A stretch of DNA of 58,123 bases, taken from NCBI GenBank assembly GCA_050743265.1, contig JBOGEN010000098.1:1-58123 (forward strand), written 5' to 3'. Shown here piece by piece: positions 25,928-34,001 of the stretch; within the stretch, counting starts at the first letter, position 1, and each line of letters opens with the position of its first letter. Both the position numbers and the translations under genes were made by a program. The DNA is from JBOGEN01 sp050743265 (GTDB lineage: Bacteria; Actinomycetota; Actinomycetes; JBOGEN01). The notes beneath the pieces are model-generated. The model saw only the letters and a program-made list of their open reading frames with translations. It did no database searches and had not been told where the DNA came from.

Positions 25928-27319
25928 GTGACACGAATCGCCATCGTCGGCGGGGGTCCCGGCGGGTACGAGGCCGCGCTGGTGGCCGCCCAGCTCGGCG
26001 CTGAGGTCGCCGTCGTCGACACGGACGGCCTCGGCGGGTCCGCCGTGCTCACGGACGTGGTGCCGTCCAAGACGCTCATCGCCACGTCGGAGGTCATGAC
26101 ACTGGCCGCCGAGTCCGCCCACCTCGGCGTGATCATGGGGGACGGGTCGCCGCCCGACGGCGTCGTGGGGGTCGACCTCGGCACCCTGAACGCCCGGGTG
26201 AAACACCTCGCGCGGGCCCAGTCCGAGGACATCGCGGCGCGGCTCGGGCGTGAGGGCGTCCGCGTCGTGTCCGGGCGCGGGCGGCTGGACGGGCCACAGC
26301 GTGTCATCGCCGACCTGCCCGACGGGGGCTCCGAGACGCTCGACGCGGACGTGGTGCTCGTCTCGACCGGCGCCCACCCGCGGGTGCTGCCGGACGCCGT
26401 GCCCGACGGCGAGCGCATCCTCACCTGGGAGCAGCTGTACGACCTGGACAGGCTCCCGGAGCGGCTGGTCGTGGTCGGCTCCGGTGTCACCGGGGCGGAG
26501 TTCGCCTCCGCGTACACCGCCCTCGGCTCGCAGGTGGTGCTGGTCTCCTCCCGCGACCGGGTGCTCCCTGGTGAGGACGAGGACGCGGCGAAGGTCCTCG
26601 AAGGCGTGTTCCGGCGCCGGGGCATGACCGTGCTGAGCCGTGCCCGTGCCGAGTCGGTGAAGCGCACCGGTGACGGGGTCGTCGTCACCCTCGAGGACGG
26701 CGAGACGGTCGACGGGTCGCACTGCCTCATGGCGGTGGGCTCGATCCCCAACACGCACGACATGGGCCTGGAGGAGTCCGGCGTCCGCCTCGACGAGCGG
26801 GGCTTCATCGAGGTCGACCGTGTCTCCCGGACGTCGGCCCGCGGCGTGTACGCGGCCGGCGACTGCACCGGCGTGCTCATGCTCGCCTCGGTCGCGGCGA
26901 TGCAAGGCCGGATCGCGATGTGGCACTCCCTGGGCGACGCCGTGTCCCCGCTCGTGCTCAAGGCCGTCTCGTCCAACGTCTTCACCGACCCGGAGATCGC
27001 GACGGTCGGCTACGCCGAGGAGGACGTCGCCGCCGGACGCGTGGAGGCCCGGACCGTCAAGCTGCCCCTGGCCACGAACGCGCGGGCGAAGATGCAGGGC
27101 CTGCGCGACGGGTTCGTCAAGCTGTTCTGCAGCCCCGGCACCGGCATCGTCGTCGGCGGCGTCATCGTCGCCCCCAAGGCCAGCGAGCTCGTGTTCCCCC
27201 TCGCGATCGCGGTCGACCACCACCTGACGGTCGACCAGCTCGCGCAGGCGTTCACGGTCTACCCGTCCCTCTCGGGGTCGCTCGCCGAGGCGGCCCGCCA
27301 GCTGCACACTCGGGCCTGA
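25928..27319 (+). CDS. lpdA: NAD(P)H-quinone dehydrogenase, LpdA-type flavoprotein disulfide-reductase homologue
   Basis: FAD enzyme of the lipoamide dehydrogenase fold, 463 residues. It has N-terminal GGGPGGYEAA (8-17), a central NAD(P) motif VVGSGVTGAEFAS and the FAD motif YAAGDCTG. The redox pair CxxxxC normally followed by PSK is missing: the segment reads GLGGSAVLTDVVPSK. It therefore cannot reduce disulfides by the usual route. The C-terminal HxxxxE dyad region is also altered. These features match M. tuberculosis LpdA (Rv3303c), reported as a quinone reductase. GTG at 25928, probably leaderless. Confidence 0.9.
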   Translation: MTRIAIVGGGPGGYEAALVAAQLGAEVAVVDTDGLGGSAVLTDVVPSKTLIATSEVMTLAAESAHLGVIMGDGSPPDGVVGVDLGTLNARVKHLARAQSEDIAARLGREGVRVVSGRGRLDGPQRVIADLPDGGSETLDADVVLVSTGAHPRVLPDAVPDGERILTWEQLYDLDRLPERLVVVGSGVTGAEFASAYTALGSQVVLVSSRDRVLPGEDEDAAKVLEGVFRRRGMTVLSRARAESVKRTGDGVVVTLEDGETVDGSHCLMAVGSIPNTHDMGLEESGVRLDERGFIEVDRVSRTSARGVYAAGDCTGVLMLASVAAMQGRIAMWHSLGDAVSPLVLKAVSSNVFTDPEIATVGYAEEDVAAGRVEARTVKLPLATNARAKMQGLRDGFVKLFCSPGTGIVVGGVIVAPKASELVFPLAIAVDHHLTVDQLAQAFTVYPSLSGSLAEAARQLHTRA

Positions 27320-27353
27320 CCGGGACGCGACGGGCACGCCGAAGGTCCGCGGC

Positions 27354-27377
27354 GACCTCCCCGCTGACCTCCCCGCT
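27354..27377. repeat. 12-bp perfect tandem duplication after lpdA
   Basis: GACCTCCCCGCT at 27354-27365 and again at 27366-27377, abutting the stop codon of the convergent membrane-protein gene. Confidence 0.75.
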
Positions 27378-28618
27378 CAGGCGGCGTCGATGTCGCCGTC
27401 CTGCTCGACCGGCGGCGGACCCGGCTGCGGGGGGATGTACGTCGAGCCGAGCGTCGAGCCGAGCGGCGTGCCCAGCAGCAGGGTCGGCAGCAGCGCGGTC
27501 CCGTAGCCCTCGTAGTAGCCGCCGGCCCAGGGGCCGTACGGGGCGCCCGCGTCCCAGTACGGGCGGCGTGCGGTGCCGACAGGGACGGTCCGCGCGTCCG
27601 GCTCCGCGCCCTCGGCCAGCAGGATGGCGCAGTCCCCGCAGACCGGGACGAGCCGGGCGTGGCGCCGTGGGGGCGACCAGCGGGTCTCGGTGACGGAGGG
27701 CCCGTGCCGCGGGTCGAACACACACGGGGGACGACGCCGTGGTGGCGGCAGGCCCACCGCGGCCGCACGGGCGCAGGCGAGCGAGAACCGTCCGTCCTCC
27801 AGGGCGACGGTCACGGCGGCGACGTCGGACGGGCGCTGGGTCTCGAGCAGGGCCACCTGAGCGCGCTCGTGCGCGTCGACGGCGACCGCGTACGCGGCCT
27901 GGGCCGCCGGGTCAGCGCCGGGAGCGAACCCGGCGAGATCGGCGCCCAGGGCGGTGACGTCCTCGCCTGCCACCTGCCGGACGGAGGCCAGGTCTTCGGC
28001 GACCCTCGCCTGCCGGCGGCGGAACAGCAGGTACCCCGTGCCCATCACCCCGCCGATGAGGAACAGCGTGCTCCAGGGGATGCCCACGGGCCGCCTCGCG
28101 GGAGGCGCCTCCTGGCGGGCGTCGACGGCGGCCGCCTCGACCTGGTCAGTGAAGTCGAGGATCGCGGTGACCGGGTCGTTCGCGGAGGTGGCGTCCGCGT
28201 GCCTGGCCAGGGTCTCCGCCTCCTCGCCGATGACCGTCGACCCGGCGACGAACCGGCCGCCGACCAGGACGGCGTACGTGCCCGACGCGCCGATGCGCTG
28301 GTAGATGGAGAACGGGAGCGCTTTGATGCCGCCGCGGACCCGCGACCCCGCCGAGCGTGGGAGCACGGCGACGTAGACGGGGGTGGTGGCGCGCCCGAGG
28401 CGCTCCCGGACGGAGTCGCGGTCCACCGCGTCCACCCGGCCGCCCGCGTCCGGGTGGACATAGAGGGGCGACTCGTCCAGCCCGTCAGCCGCGTCGCCCA
28501 GCGGGTCGTCGGCGTACGCCGGGCTCGCGGTCACTGTGAGCAGGGCTAATGCGCACACGCACATGGCCACGACCAGGAGGGCCACGGCCTTTGCGGGGCG
28601 GGGGCGGGTGGCGCCCAT
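27377..28618 (-). CDS. Signal-peptide membrane protein with conserved Cys and RRPYW motifs (paralogue of the next gene)
   Basis: Not recognised with certainty. It has 413 residues: a signal peptide (about 1-37, ending AYA); an extracellular domain (about 40-170) resembling a TPM-type fold (TPVYVAVLPR, GTYAVLVGG); one membrane segment near 180-198; then a cytoplasmic part. The C-terminal part carries RRPPCVFDPRHGPSV, VPVCGDCA and RRPYWDAG-Y-P-AGGYYEGYG. The same ordered motifs occur in the neighbouring gene at 28667-29575, so the two arose by duplication. The three or four Cys suggest a metal or disulfide site. Related proteins near lpdA are not known to me. Confidence 0.65.
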   Translation of the reverse strand: MGATRPRPAKAVALLVVAMCVCALALLTVTASPAYADDPLGDAADGLDESPLYVHPDAGGRVDAVDRDSVRERLGRATTPVYVAVLPRSAGSRVRGGIKALPFSIYQRIGASGTYAVLVGGRFVAGSTVIGEEAETLARHADATSANDPVTAILDFTDQVEAAAVDARQEAPPARRPVGIPWSTLFLIGGVMGTGYLLFRRRQARVAEDLASVRQVAGEDVTALGADLAGFAPGADPAAQAAYAVAVDAHERAQVALLETQRPSDVAAVTVALEDGRFSLACARAAAVGLPPPRRRPPCVFDPRHGPSVTETRWSPPRRHARLVPVCGDCAILLAEGAEPDARTVPVGTARRPYWDAGAPYGPWAGGYYEGYGTALLPTLLLGTPLGSTLGSTYIPPQPGPPPVEQDGDIDAA

Positions 28619-28666
28619 GGCCTGAGTGTCGCACCGTAGACGCTCGCGCGCGGGCGAGTCCGCAGG

Positions 28667-29575
28667 TCAGAACCCGCCGTCGAAGCCCCCGCCGTCGAAA
28701 CCGCCGCCGAAGTCGAACCCGCCGTGGTCGCCGGCGCCGGGGTCCGCCCACCGGTTGGAGTCGTCCATACCCATACCGCCCTGGTCGAAGCCGGCGTCGG
28801 AGCCGCCGCCGTCGCCGCCGTCACCGCCGTCGGAGCCCCCGCCGTCACCGCCGTCGGAACCCCCGCCGTCCCCACCGCCGTGCCCGGACGGGTCGGCGCC
28901 CCAGTCGGTGAAGGCGCCGCCGATCAGCGCCCCCATGAGGACGCCCGGAAGCAGGCCCGAGCCAGCGAAGCCGCCGAAGTAGCCCCCGGCGTACGGGGCG
29001 TACGCCCGGCCGCCCTGCCAGTACGGGCGCCGGCGGCCGTCGACGAGGACCTTGCGCTCGTCCGGCTCGGCTCCGGCACGCACCCGCTCGGCGTCCGCGG
29101 CACAGGACGGCACCGGGCGCGGCACGCCCCCCGGGGGTGCCCAGGGCACGTCCTCGACAGACGGCCCGTGCTGGGGGTTGAAGAAGCACGGGGGGCGCCG
29201 GACCGGCAGCGGTCGCCCGTCAACCCGGGCTCGCACGCACGCGGCCGCGTACCTGCCGTCCTCGAGCGCCTCGGTGACCGCCCGCACGTCCTCGGGGCGC
29301 GTCATCGCGGACAGCGCCTGCTTCGCGACCTCGTAGGAGTCGAGGGCCCGGGACCAGTCCTGCCTCCCGCCCTCGTCCAGCGAGACCCCGGCGGTGTCGA
29401 GGTCGAGGGCGGCGACCTCCTCACCGAGGCGGGTGACGTCCTCCTCGGCCGTGCGGCGTACGGCCTCGAGCTCGGCCGCCTTGCGGCGTGCGGCGTCGCG
29501 CCTGGCCTTGAGCCAGGTGCGGGTGAGCAAGAGGGCGAGCCCGATGAGCAGCACCCACACAACGGCAGTTTCCAT
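28667..29575 (-). CDS. Membrane protein with Cys/RRPYW motifs and a Gly-Ser-Asp repeat tail
   Basis: Not recognised. It has 302 residues: an N-terminal membrane segment (3-19), a coiled-coil-like stretch (about 22-75), then RRPPCFFNPQHGPSV, VPSCAADA, EPDERKVLVDGRRRPYW and YAPYAGGYFGGF, matching the downstream paralogue, which has a long extracellular domain this one lacks. The last 75 residues are a low-complexity tail of repeated GGGSDGGD units ending in FDGGGFDGGF. Such tails suit a flexible surface or assembly role. The ATG at 29575 lies six bases after CAGTAT (29582-29587, minus), so it is probably leaderless. Confidence 0.65.
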   Translation of the reverse strand: METAVVWVLLIGLALLLTRTWLKARRDAARRKAAELEAVRRTAEEDVTRLGEEVAALDLDTAGVSLDEGGRQDWSRALDSYEVAKQALSAMTRPEDVRAVTEALEDGRYAAACVRARVDGRPLPVRRPPCFFNPQHGPSVEDVPWAPPGGVPRPVPSCAADAERVRAGAEPDERKVLVDGRRRPYWQGGRAYAPYAGGYFGGFAGSGLLPGVLMGALIGGAFTDWGADPSGHGGGDGGGSDGGDGGGSDGGDGGDGGGSDAGFDQGGMGMDDSNRWADPGAGDHGGFDFGGGFDGGGFDGGF

Positions 29576-29654
29576 GGACCGATACTGCCGCACGCGGCAG
29601 CGCACGACGAGATCCTGGTCGTACGCGGCACGGCAGGACGAGGAGGGGCAGTCG

Positions 29655-30338
29655 ATGGAGATCGCAGTCCTGGGGACCGGAATGGTCGGCCAGACCCTGG
29701 CGCGCGGGTTCGCCGGGCTGGGCCACGACGTCGTCGTCGGCACCCGTGACCCGGCGGTGACGCTGGCCCGCACCGAGGGCGACGCGATGGGCCCACCGCC
29801 GTACGCCACCTGGCAGGCCGAGAACCCGGGCGTGCGACTCGTGCCGTTCGCCGAGGCCGGGACGCACGGGCAGGTGGTCGTCAACGCGACGTCCGGGACC
29901 GCCTCGCTCGCCGTGCTGCAGGCCGTGGGGGCCGACCGTCTCGCCGGGCGCGTCCTGCTCGACGTGGCCAACGCGCTCGACCACTCCAGCGGGTTCCCGG
30001 CCCTGGCCGTGGCGAACACCGACAGCCTGGCCGAGCAGATCCAGCGCGCGTTCCCCGGCACGCACGTGGTCAAGGCGCTCAACACGGTGAACTGCCGGGT
30101 GATGGTCGACCCGGCCCAGCTGCCCGAGGCGCACGACGCGTTCGTCGCCGGGGACGACGCTGCCGCGAAGGAGACCGTGGTCGGGCTGCTGCACGCGCTG
30201 GGATGGGCGCCTGGCCACGTGCTCGACCTGGGCGGCCTGCGCGCGGCCCGCGGCATGGAGATGTACCTGCCGCTGTGGATCTCGCTCATGCAGCAGCTGG
30301 GCACGAGCGCGTTCAACGTGAGGGTCGTCCGCGGCTGA
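29655..30338 (+). CDS. NADPH-dependent F420 reductase-like dehydrogenase (NAD-binding)
   Basis: A 227-residue Rossmann protein starting MEIAVLGTGMVGQTLARGF, with GTRDP (about 35-39) suggesting NADP preference. VVVNATSG and the VVKALNTVNCRVMVDP stretch match the F420H2:NADP oxidoreductase-like (NADP_oxidored) family. The active site is not clear, and whether it uses F420 is inferred only. ATG at 29655 with AGGAGGGG upstream. Convergent with accA3 across about 50 bp. Confidence 0.78.
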   Translation: MEIAVLGTGMVGQTLARGFAGLGHDVVVGTRDPAVTLARTEGDAMGPPPYATWQAENPGVRLVPFAEAGTHGQVVVNATSGTASLAVLQAVGADRLAGRVLLDVANALDHSSGFPALAVANTDSLAEQIQRAFPGTHVVKALNTVNCRVMVDPAQLPEAHDAFVAGDDAAAKETVVGLLHALGWAPGHVLDLGGLRAARGMEMYLPLWISLMQQLGTSAFNVRVVRG

Positions 30339-30370
30339 GGTGCCGTATGACGACGTCGCGGCTGTGACTG

Positions 30371-30402
30371 CGTCAGTCGGTGATGTCGTCAGTCCGTGAT
30401 GT
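30371..30402. repeat. 16-bp tandem duplication at the end of accA3
   Basis: CGTCAGTCGGTGATGT (30371-30386) and CGTCAGTCCGTGATGT (30387-30402), one mismatch. The second copy holds the accA3 stop and last codons; the first is a downstream copy of them. Confidence 0.8.
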
Positions 30403-32143
30403 CGCAGACGACGGCGCCGGCGGTGACCGTCTTGCCGACCTCGGCGGTCATCGCAGAGACCGTGCCCGCCTTGTGCGCGTTGAGCGGTTGCTCCATCTTC
30501 ATCGCCTCGAGGACGACGACGAGGTCGCCGGCCTCGACCTGCTGGCCGTCCTCGACCGCGATCTTCACGATCGTCCCCTGCATCGGGGAGGTCAGGCTGT
30601 CGCCGGAGACCGTGGCCGCCGACTTCTTGCGACCGCTGCGCGTGGGCTTCGCCGGCCCGCCGGCTGCCGCGGTCGCCCCCAGGCCCGCGGGCAGCACGAC
30701 CTCGAGTCGGCGCCCGCCGACCTCGACGGTGACGCGCTCGCGCGGCTCCTCGGCCTCGGCCTCGGGCACGTCGCCGTCGTACGGGGGGATCCGGTTGTCG
30801 AACTCGGTCTCGATCCAGCGGGTGTGGACGCTGAACGGCTCGTCGGCGCCTTCGGGAGCGAACGCCGGGTCGCTCACCACCGCCCGGTGGAACGGGATCA
30901 CCGTGGGCATGCCGTCGACGACGAACTCGGTGAGCGCGCGGCGCGAGCGCTCCAGCGCCTGCTGCCGGGTCGCCCCGGTCACCACGAGCTTGGCGATGAG
31001 GGAGTCGAAGGCGCCCGGGATCGTCGCGCCCGCGTCGTAGCCGCCGTCGAGCCGGATGCCGGGCCCGGACGGGGCGTGCCAGTGGGTCAACGTGCCGGGC
31101 GCGGGGAGGAAGTTGCGGCCGGCGTCCTCGGCGTTGATGCGGAACTCGAAGGAGTGGCCCCGGTTCGACGGGTCGCCGTACCCGAGCGGCTCGCCGTCGG
31201 CGATGCGGAGCATCTCGCGGACCAGGTCGAGGCCTGTGACCTCCTCGGTGACCGGGTGCTCGACCTGCAGGCGCGTGTTGACCTCGAGGAAGGAGATCGT
31301 GCCGTCCTGGCCGACGAGGAACTCGCAGGTCCCCGCGCCGACGTACCCGGCCTCACGCATGATCGCCCTGGACGACCGGTACAGCTCGTCCTGCTGCTCC
31401 TGGGACAGGAACGGGGCGGGCGCCTCCTCGACGAGCTTCTGGTGACGCCGCTGCAGCGAGCAGTCCCGGGTGGAGACGACCACGACGTGGCCGGTGGTGT
31501 CGGCGAGCACCTGCGTCTCGACGTGGCGCGGCCGGTCCAGGTACCGCTCGACGAAGCACTCACCCCGCCCGAACGCGGCCGTGGCCTCGCGGACCGCGGA
31601 CTCGTACTGCTCGGCGACCTCGTCCAGGGACCGGGCCACCTTCAGGCCGCGCCCACCGCCGCCGTACGCGGCCTTGATGGCGATCGGGAGCCCGTGCTCC
31701 TCGGCGAACGCGACGACCTCGTCCGTGCCGGACACCGGGTCCTTCGTGCCCGCGACCAGCGGGGCGCCCGCCTTCTGCGCGATGTGCCGGGCCTGCACCT
31801 TGTCGCCGAGGGACCGGATCGCCGCCGGGGGCGGGCCGATCCAGGTGAGGCCCGAGTCGAGCACGGCCTGGGCGAAGTCCGCGTTCTCGGCGAGGAAGCC
31901 GTAGCCGGGGTGGACGCCGTCGGCGCCGGACCGCGTCGCGACGTCGAGGATCTTGCCGATGTCGAGGTACGACCCGCCGGGCGTGGCCCCGCCCAGGGCG
32001 AACGCCTCGTCCGCGACCGTGACGTGCAGCGCGTCCCGGTCGGGCTCGGCGTAGACCGCCACGCTCGCGACGCCGGCGTCGCGGCACGCCCGCGCGATGC
32101 GGACGGCGATCTCGCCCCGGTTGGCGATGAGGACCTTGCGCAC
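30389..32143 (-). CDS. accA3: Acyl-CoA carboxylase alpha subunit (biotin carboxylase plus biotin carrier)
   Basis: Carboxylates biotin with ATP and bicarbonate for acetyl/propionyl-CoA carboxylase. It has 584 residues: biotin carboxylase N-domain (VRKVLIANRGEIAVRIAR); ATP-grasp domain with YGGGGRGLKV and EVNTRLQVEHPVTE; C-domain with EFRINAE; a Pro/Ala/Lys linker; and a biotinyl domain with K549 in EAMKM. The GTG at 32143 has GAGGGAGGT upstream. Its -10 (TAGACT) overlaps the maf stop. It shares the region with accD5 and accE, which supply the carboxyltransferase and epsilon subunits, and birA (39884) should attach the biotin. Confidence 0.96.
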   Translation of the reverse strand: MRKVLIANRGEIAVRIARACRDAGVASVAVYAEPDRDALHVTVADEAFALGGATPGGSYLDIGKILDVATRSGADGVHPGYGFLAENADFAQAVLDSGLTWIGPPPAAIRSLGDKVQARHIAQKAGAPLVAGTKDPVSGTDEVVAFAEEHGLPIAIKAAYGGGGRGLKVARSLDEVAEQYESAVREATAAFGRGECFVERYLDRPRHVETQVLADTTGHVVVVSTRDCSLQRRHQKLVEEAPAPFLSQEQQDELYRSSRAIMREAGYVGAGTCEFLVGQDGTISFLEVNTRLQVEHPVTEEVTGLDLVREMLRIADGEPLGYGDPSNRGHSFEFRINAEDAGRNFLPAPGTLTHWHAPSGPGIRLDGGYDAGATIPGAFDSLIAKLVVTGATRQQALERSRRALTEFVVDGMPTVIPFHRAVVSDPAFAPEGADEPFSVHTRWIETEFDNRIPPYDGDVPEAEAEEPRERVTVEVGGRRLEVVLPAGLGATAAAGGPAKPTRSGRKKSAATVSGDSLTSPMQGTIVKIAVEDGQQVEAGDLVVVLEAMKMEQPLNAHKAGTVSAMTAEVGKTVTAGAVVCDITD

Positions 32144-32172
32144 GGTGCGGTACCTCCCTCGGCTCGCGCGGC

Positions 32173-32178
32173 AGTCTA
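32173..32178 (-). promoter_or_regulatory. -10 hexamer (TAGACT) of accA3, overlapping the maf stop codon
   Basis: TAGACT on minus, about 30 bp before the accA3 GTG. Its TAG is also the maf stop codon. The predicted leader contains the GGGAGGT ribosome site. Confidence 0.4.
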
Positions 32179-32862
32179 CGGACGGGTCGGGATCCCGGAC
32201 GCCTCGCGCGCCGGACGCCTCGGCACCCACAGGTCTGTCACCCGCACCCCGAGGTCCGCGAGAAGCGCCCTGAGCAGCGGCAGGGACAGGCCGACCACGT
32301 TCGCCCAGTCCCCGTCCACCCCCTCGACGAACCAGCCGCCCAGCCCGTCCAGGGTGAACGCGCCGGCCACCTCCAGCGGCTCGCCGGCGGCGACGTACGC
32401 GGTCACCTCGGCGTCCGAGGGCGTGCCGAACCGGACCGTGGTGGCCCCCACCGCGCGGACCCTGCGGTCCGCGGAGGTGTCCACCAGGCAGTGGCCGGTG
32501 CGCAGCACGCCGGCGCGGCCGCGCATCCGGCCCCACCGGGCGATGGCGTCATCCGGGTCGGCGGGCTTGCCCAGGGCCTCGCCGTCCAGGTCGAGCACCG
32601 AGTCGCAGCCGAGGACGAGGGCTCTGGGGCCGACCCGGGACGCCACCGCCTCCGCCTTGCGCGTGGCGAGGTCGCGGGCCACCTCACCGGGGGTTCCCGA
32701 GGTCCCGTCCTCCGCAACGCCGCTCACCTCGACCTCAGGGTCGAGGCCGGCGTTGCGGAGCAGGGCCAGCCGGGCAGGGGAGGCCGAGGCGAGGACGAGG
32801 CGGGGTCTCTGGCCGGTCACCGGGACACCCGCCGTGCGGCGTTCGGGGCGACAGGCGGTCAC
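32176..32862 (-). CDS. maf: Maf-family nucleotide pyrophosphatase
   Basis: Hydrolyses non-canonical or modified nucleoside triphosphates (dTTP/UTP or m7GTP types). It has 228 residues. LVLASASPARLALLRNAGL (22-40) is the family signature; LVLGCDSVLDLDGEALGKP has the catalytic Asp. The start is set at GTG 32862 because a TAGCGT promoter hexamer lies eight bases upstream; an inner GTG at 32820 would remove 14 non-conserved residues. Located between accE and accA3, as in mycobacteria (Rv3282). Confidence 0.9.
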   Translation of the reverse strand: MTACRPERRTAGVPVTGQRPRLVLASASPARLALLRNAGLDPEVEVSGVAEDGTSGTPGEVARDLATRKAEAVASRVGPRALVLGCDSVLDLDGEALGKPADPDDAIARWGRMRGRAGVLRTGHCLVDTSADRRVRAVGATTVRFGTPSDAEVTAYVAAGEPLEVAGAFTLDGLGGWFVEGVDGDWANVVGLSLPLLRALLADLGVRVTDLWVPRRPAREASGIPTRP

Positions 32863-32870
32863 GGGCGCCC

Positions 32871-32876
32871 ACGCTA
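32871..32876 (-). promoter_or_regulatory. -10 hexamer (TAGCGT) of maf
   Basis: TAGCGT on minus, eight bases before the GTG at 32862. Predicted leaderless start. Confidence 0.45.
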
Positions 32877-33005
32877 CGTCTGCCTCTCGACGGCGAGGCC
32901 GTACGGGTCCACGATCCAGCCAGGGGGGCGCAGCCTGCCCGAGCCCACAGGTGGGGCTCGGCCGGCTCGTCGAGCCCGGTTCTGCCGTCCACCCGGAGGT
33001 ACCCG

Positions 33006-33938
33006 ATGACCACCACCGACGTCGTCGAGCTGCACCGGCGCAGCGTGGAGCGGTTCGCCGACCTCGTCCAGCAGGTCCGCGCGGACCAGTGGGACGACCC
33101 GACGCCGTGCTCGGACTGGTCCGTCCGCGACCTGGTCAACCACCTCGTCGTCGAGGACAGGTGGACGGCCCCGCTCATGCGCGGCTCGACCATGGCCGAA
33201 GTGGGGGACAGACTCGACGGCGACCTCCTCGGCCGCGACGCCGTCTCCGCGGTGATCGACGCCGCGAAGGAGGCCGTGTACGCGGTCGGCGAGCCCGGGG
33301 CGACCGATCGGGTCGTCCACCTGTCCTTCGGGGACGCCCCCGGCGCGGACTACGCCTGGCAGCTCTTCGCCGACCACCTGGTGCACGGGTGGGACCTCGC
33401 GAAGGCCATCGACGTCGACGACCGGCTGGACCCCGCCCTCGTGTCCGCGCTGGCCGACTGGTTCGCCGGGGTGGAGGAGACGTACCGCAGCATGGGTGCG
33501 ATCGGCCCCCGGGTCACGCTGCCGCCCGACGCCCGGGCACAGGACAGGCTGCTCGCCGCGTTCGGACGGGACCCGTCCTGGGGGCGGGACGCCGTCCTGG
33601 TCCGCCGCTTCGGCGCGGCGTTCGACCGCGGCGACCTCGACGCGATCATGTCGATGATGACCGAGGACTGCGTCTTCGAGTCGACCAACCCGGCGCCGGA
33701 CGGGACGCGTATCGAGGGCGCCCCGGCCGTCCGAGCGGCGTGGGAGCGGATGTTCTCCGAGACCCGTGCGCCGCGGTTCGAGACCGAGGCAGTCGTCGCG
33801 TGCGGGGACCGGGCCGTGCTGCAGTGGGTCTTCCACTGGCAGCAGTCCGACGGGGCGCCGGGCCACGTCCGCGGTGTGGACGTGCTGCGCCTGCGCGACG
33901 GCCTGGTCGCCGAGAAGCTCTCGTACGTGAAGGGCTGA
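33006..33938 (+). CDS. Mycothiol-dependent maleylpyruvate isomerase-like domain fused to a SnoaL-like domain
   Basis: Two domains in 310 residues. Residues 1-190 form a DinB/MDMPI-like four-helix domain of the TIGR03086 type: DQWDDPTPCSDWSVRDLVNHL (28-48) is the standard N-terminal motif and ADHLVHGWDLAKA carries the conserved His that completes a metal triad. Residues 198-310 form a SnoaL/NTF2-like domain (FGAAFDRGDLDAIMSMMTED). Such proteins usually consist of only one of these domains. The ATG has GGAGGT six bases upstream. Together with the next gene it interrupts the acyl-CoA carboxylase cluster on the opposite strand. Substrate unknown. Confidence 0.8.
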   Translation: MTTTDVVELHRRSVERFADLVQQVRADQWDDPTPCSDWSVRDLVNHLVVEDRWTAPLMRGSTMAEVGDRLDGDLLGRDAVSAVIDAAKEAVYAVGEPGATDRVVHLSFGDAPGADYAWQLFADHLVHGWDLAKAIDVDDRLDPALVSALADWFAGVEETYRSMGAIGPRVTLPPDARAQDRLLAAFGRDPSWGRDAVLVRRFGAAFDRGDLDAIMSMMTEDCVFESTNPAPDGTRIEGAPAVRAAWERMFSETRAPRFETEAVVACGDRAVLQWVFHWQQSDGAPGHVRGVDVLRLRDGLVAEKLSYVKG

Positions 33939-33988
33939 CGCAGGCCCGCGCGTGGGGGCGAGCCCGAACGGCCGACCCCGGCCGGTAC

Positions 33989-33994
33989 TACGGT
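33989..33994 (+). promoter_or_regulatory. -10 hexamer (TACGGT) of the SDR gene
   Basis: TACGGT, seven bases before the ATG at 34002. Predicted leaderless start. Confidence 0.5.
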
Positions 33995-34001
33995 CGGGGG
34001 C

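Noticed and set aside
28530..28550. A third copy of the TGAGCAGGGC palindrome arm
   Set aside because: It is a single arm inside a signal-peptide coding region, without its partner; probably chance.
28800..28880. Tandem DNA repeat of (CCGCCGTC)n type, possible CRISPR or minisatellite
   Set aside because: It encodes the in-frame Gly/Ser/Asp tail of the membrane protein; there are no spacers and no cas genes.
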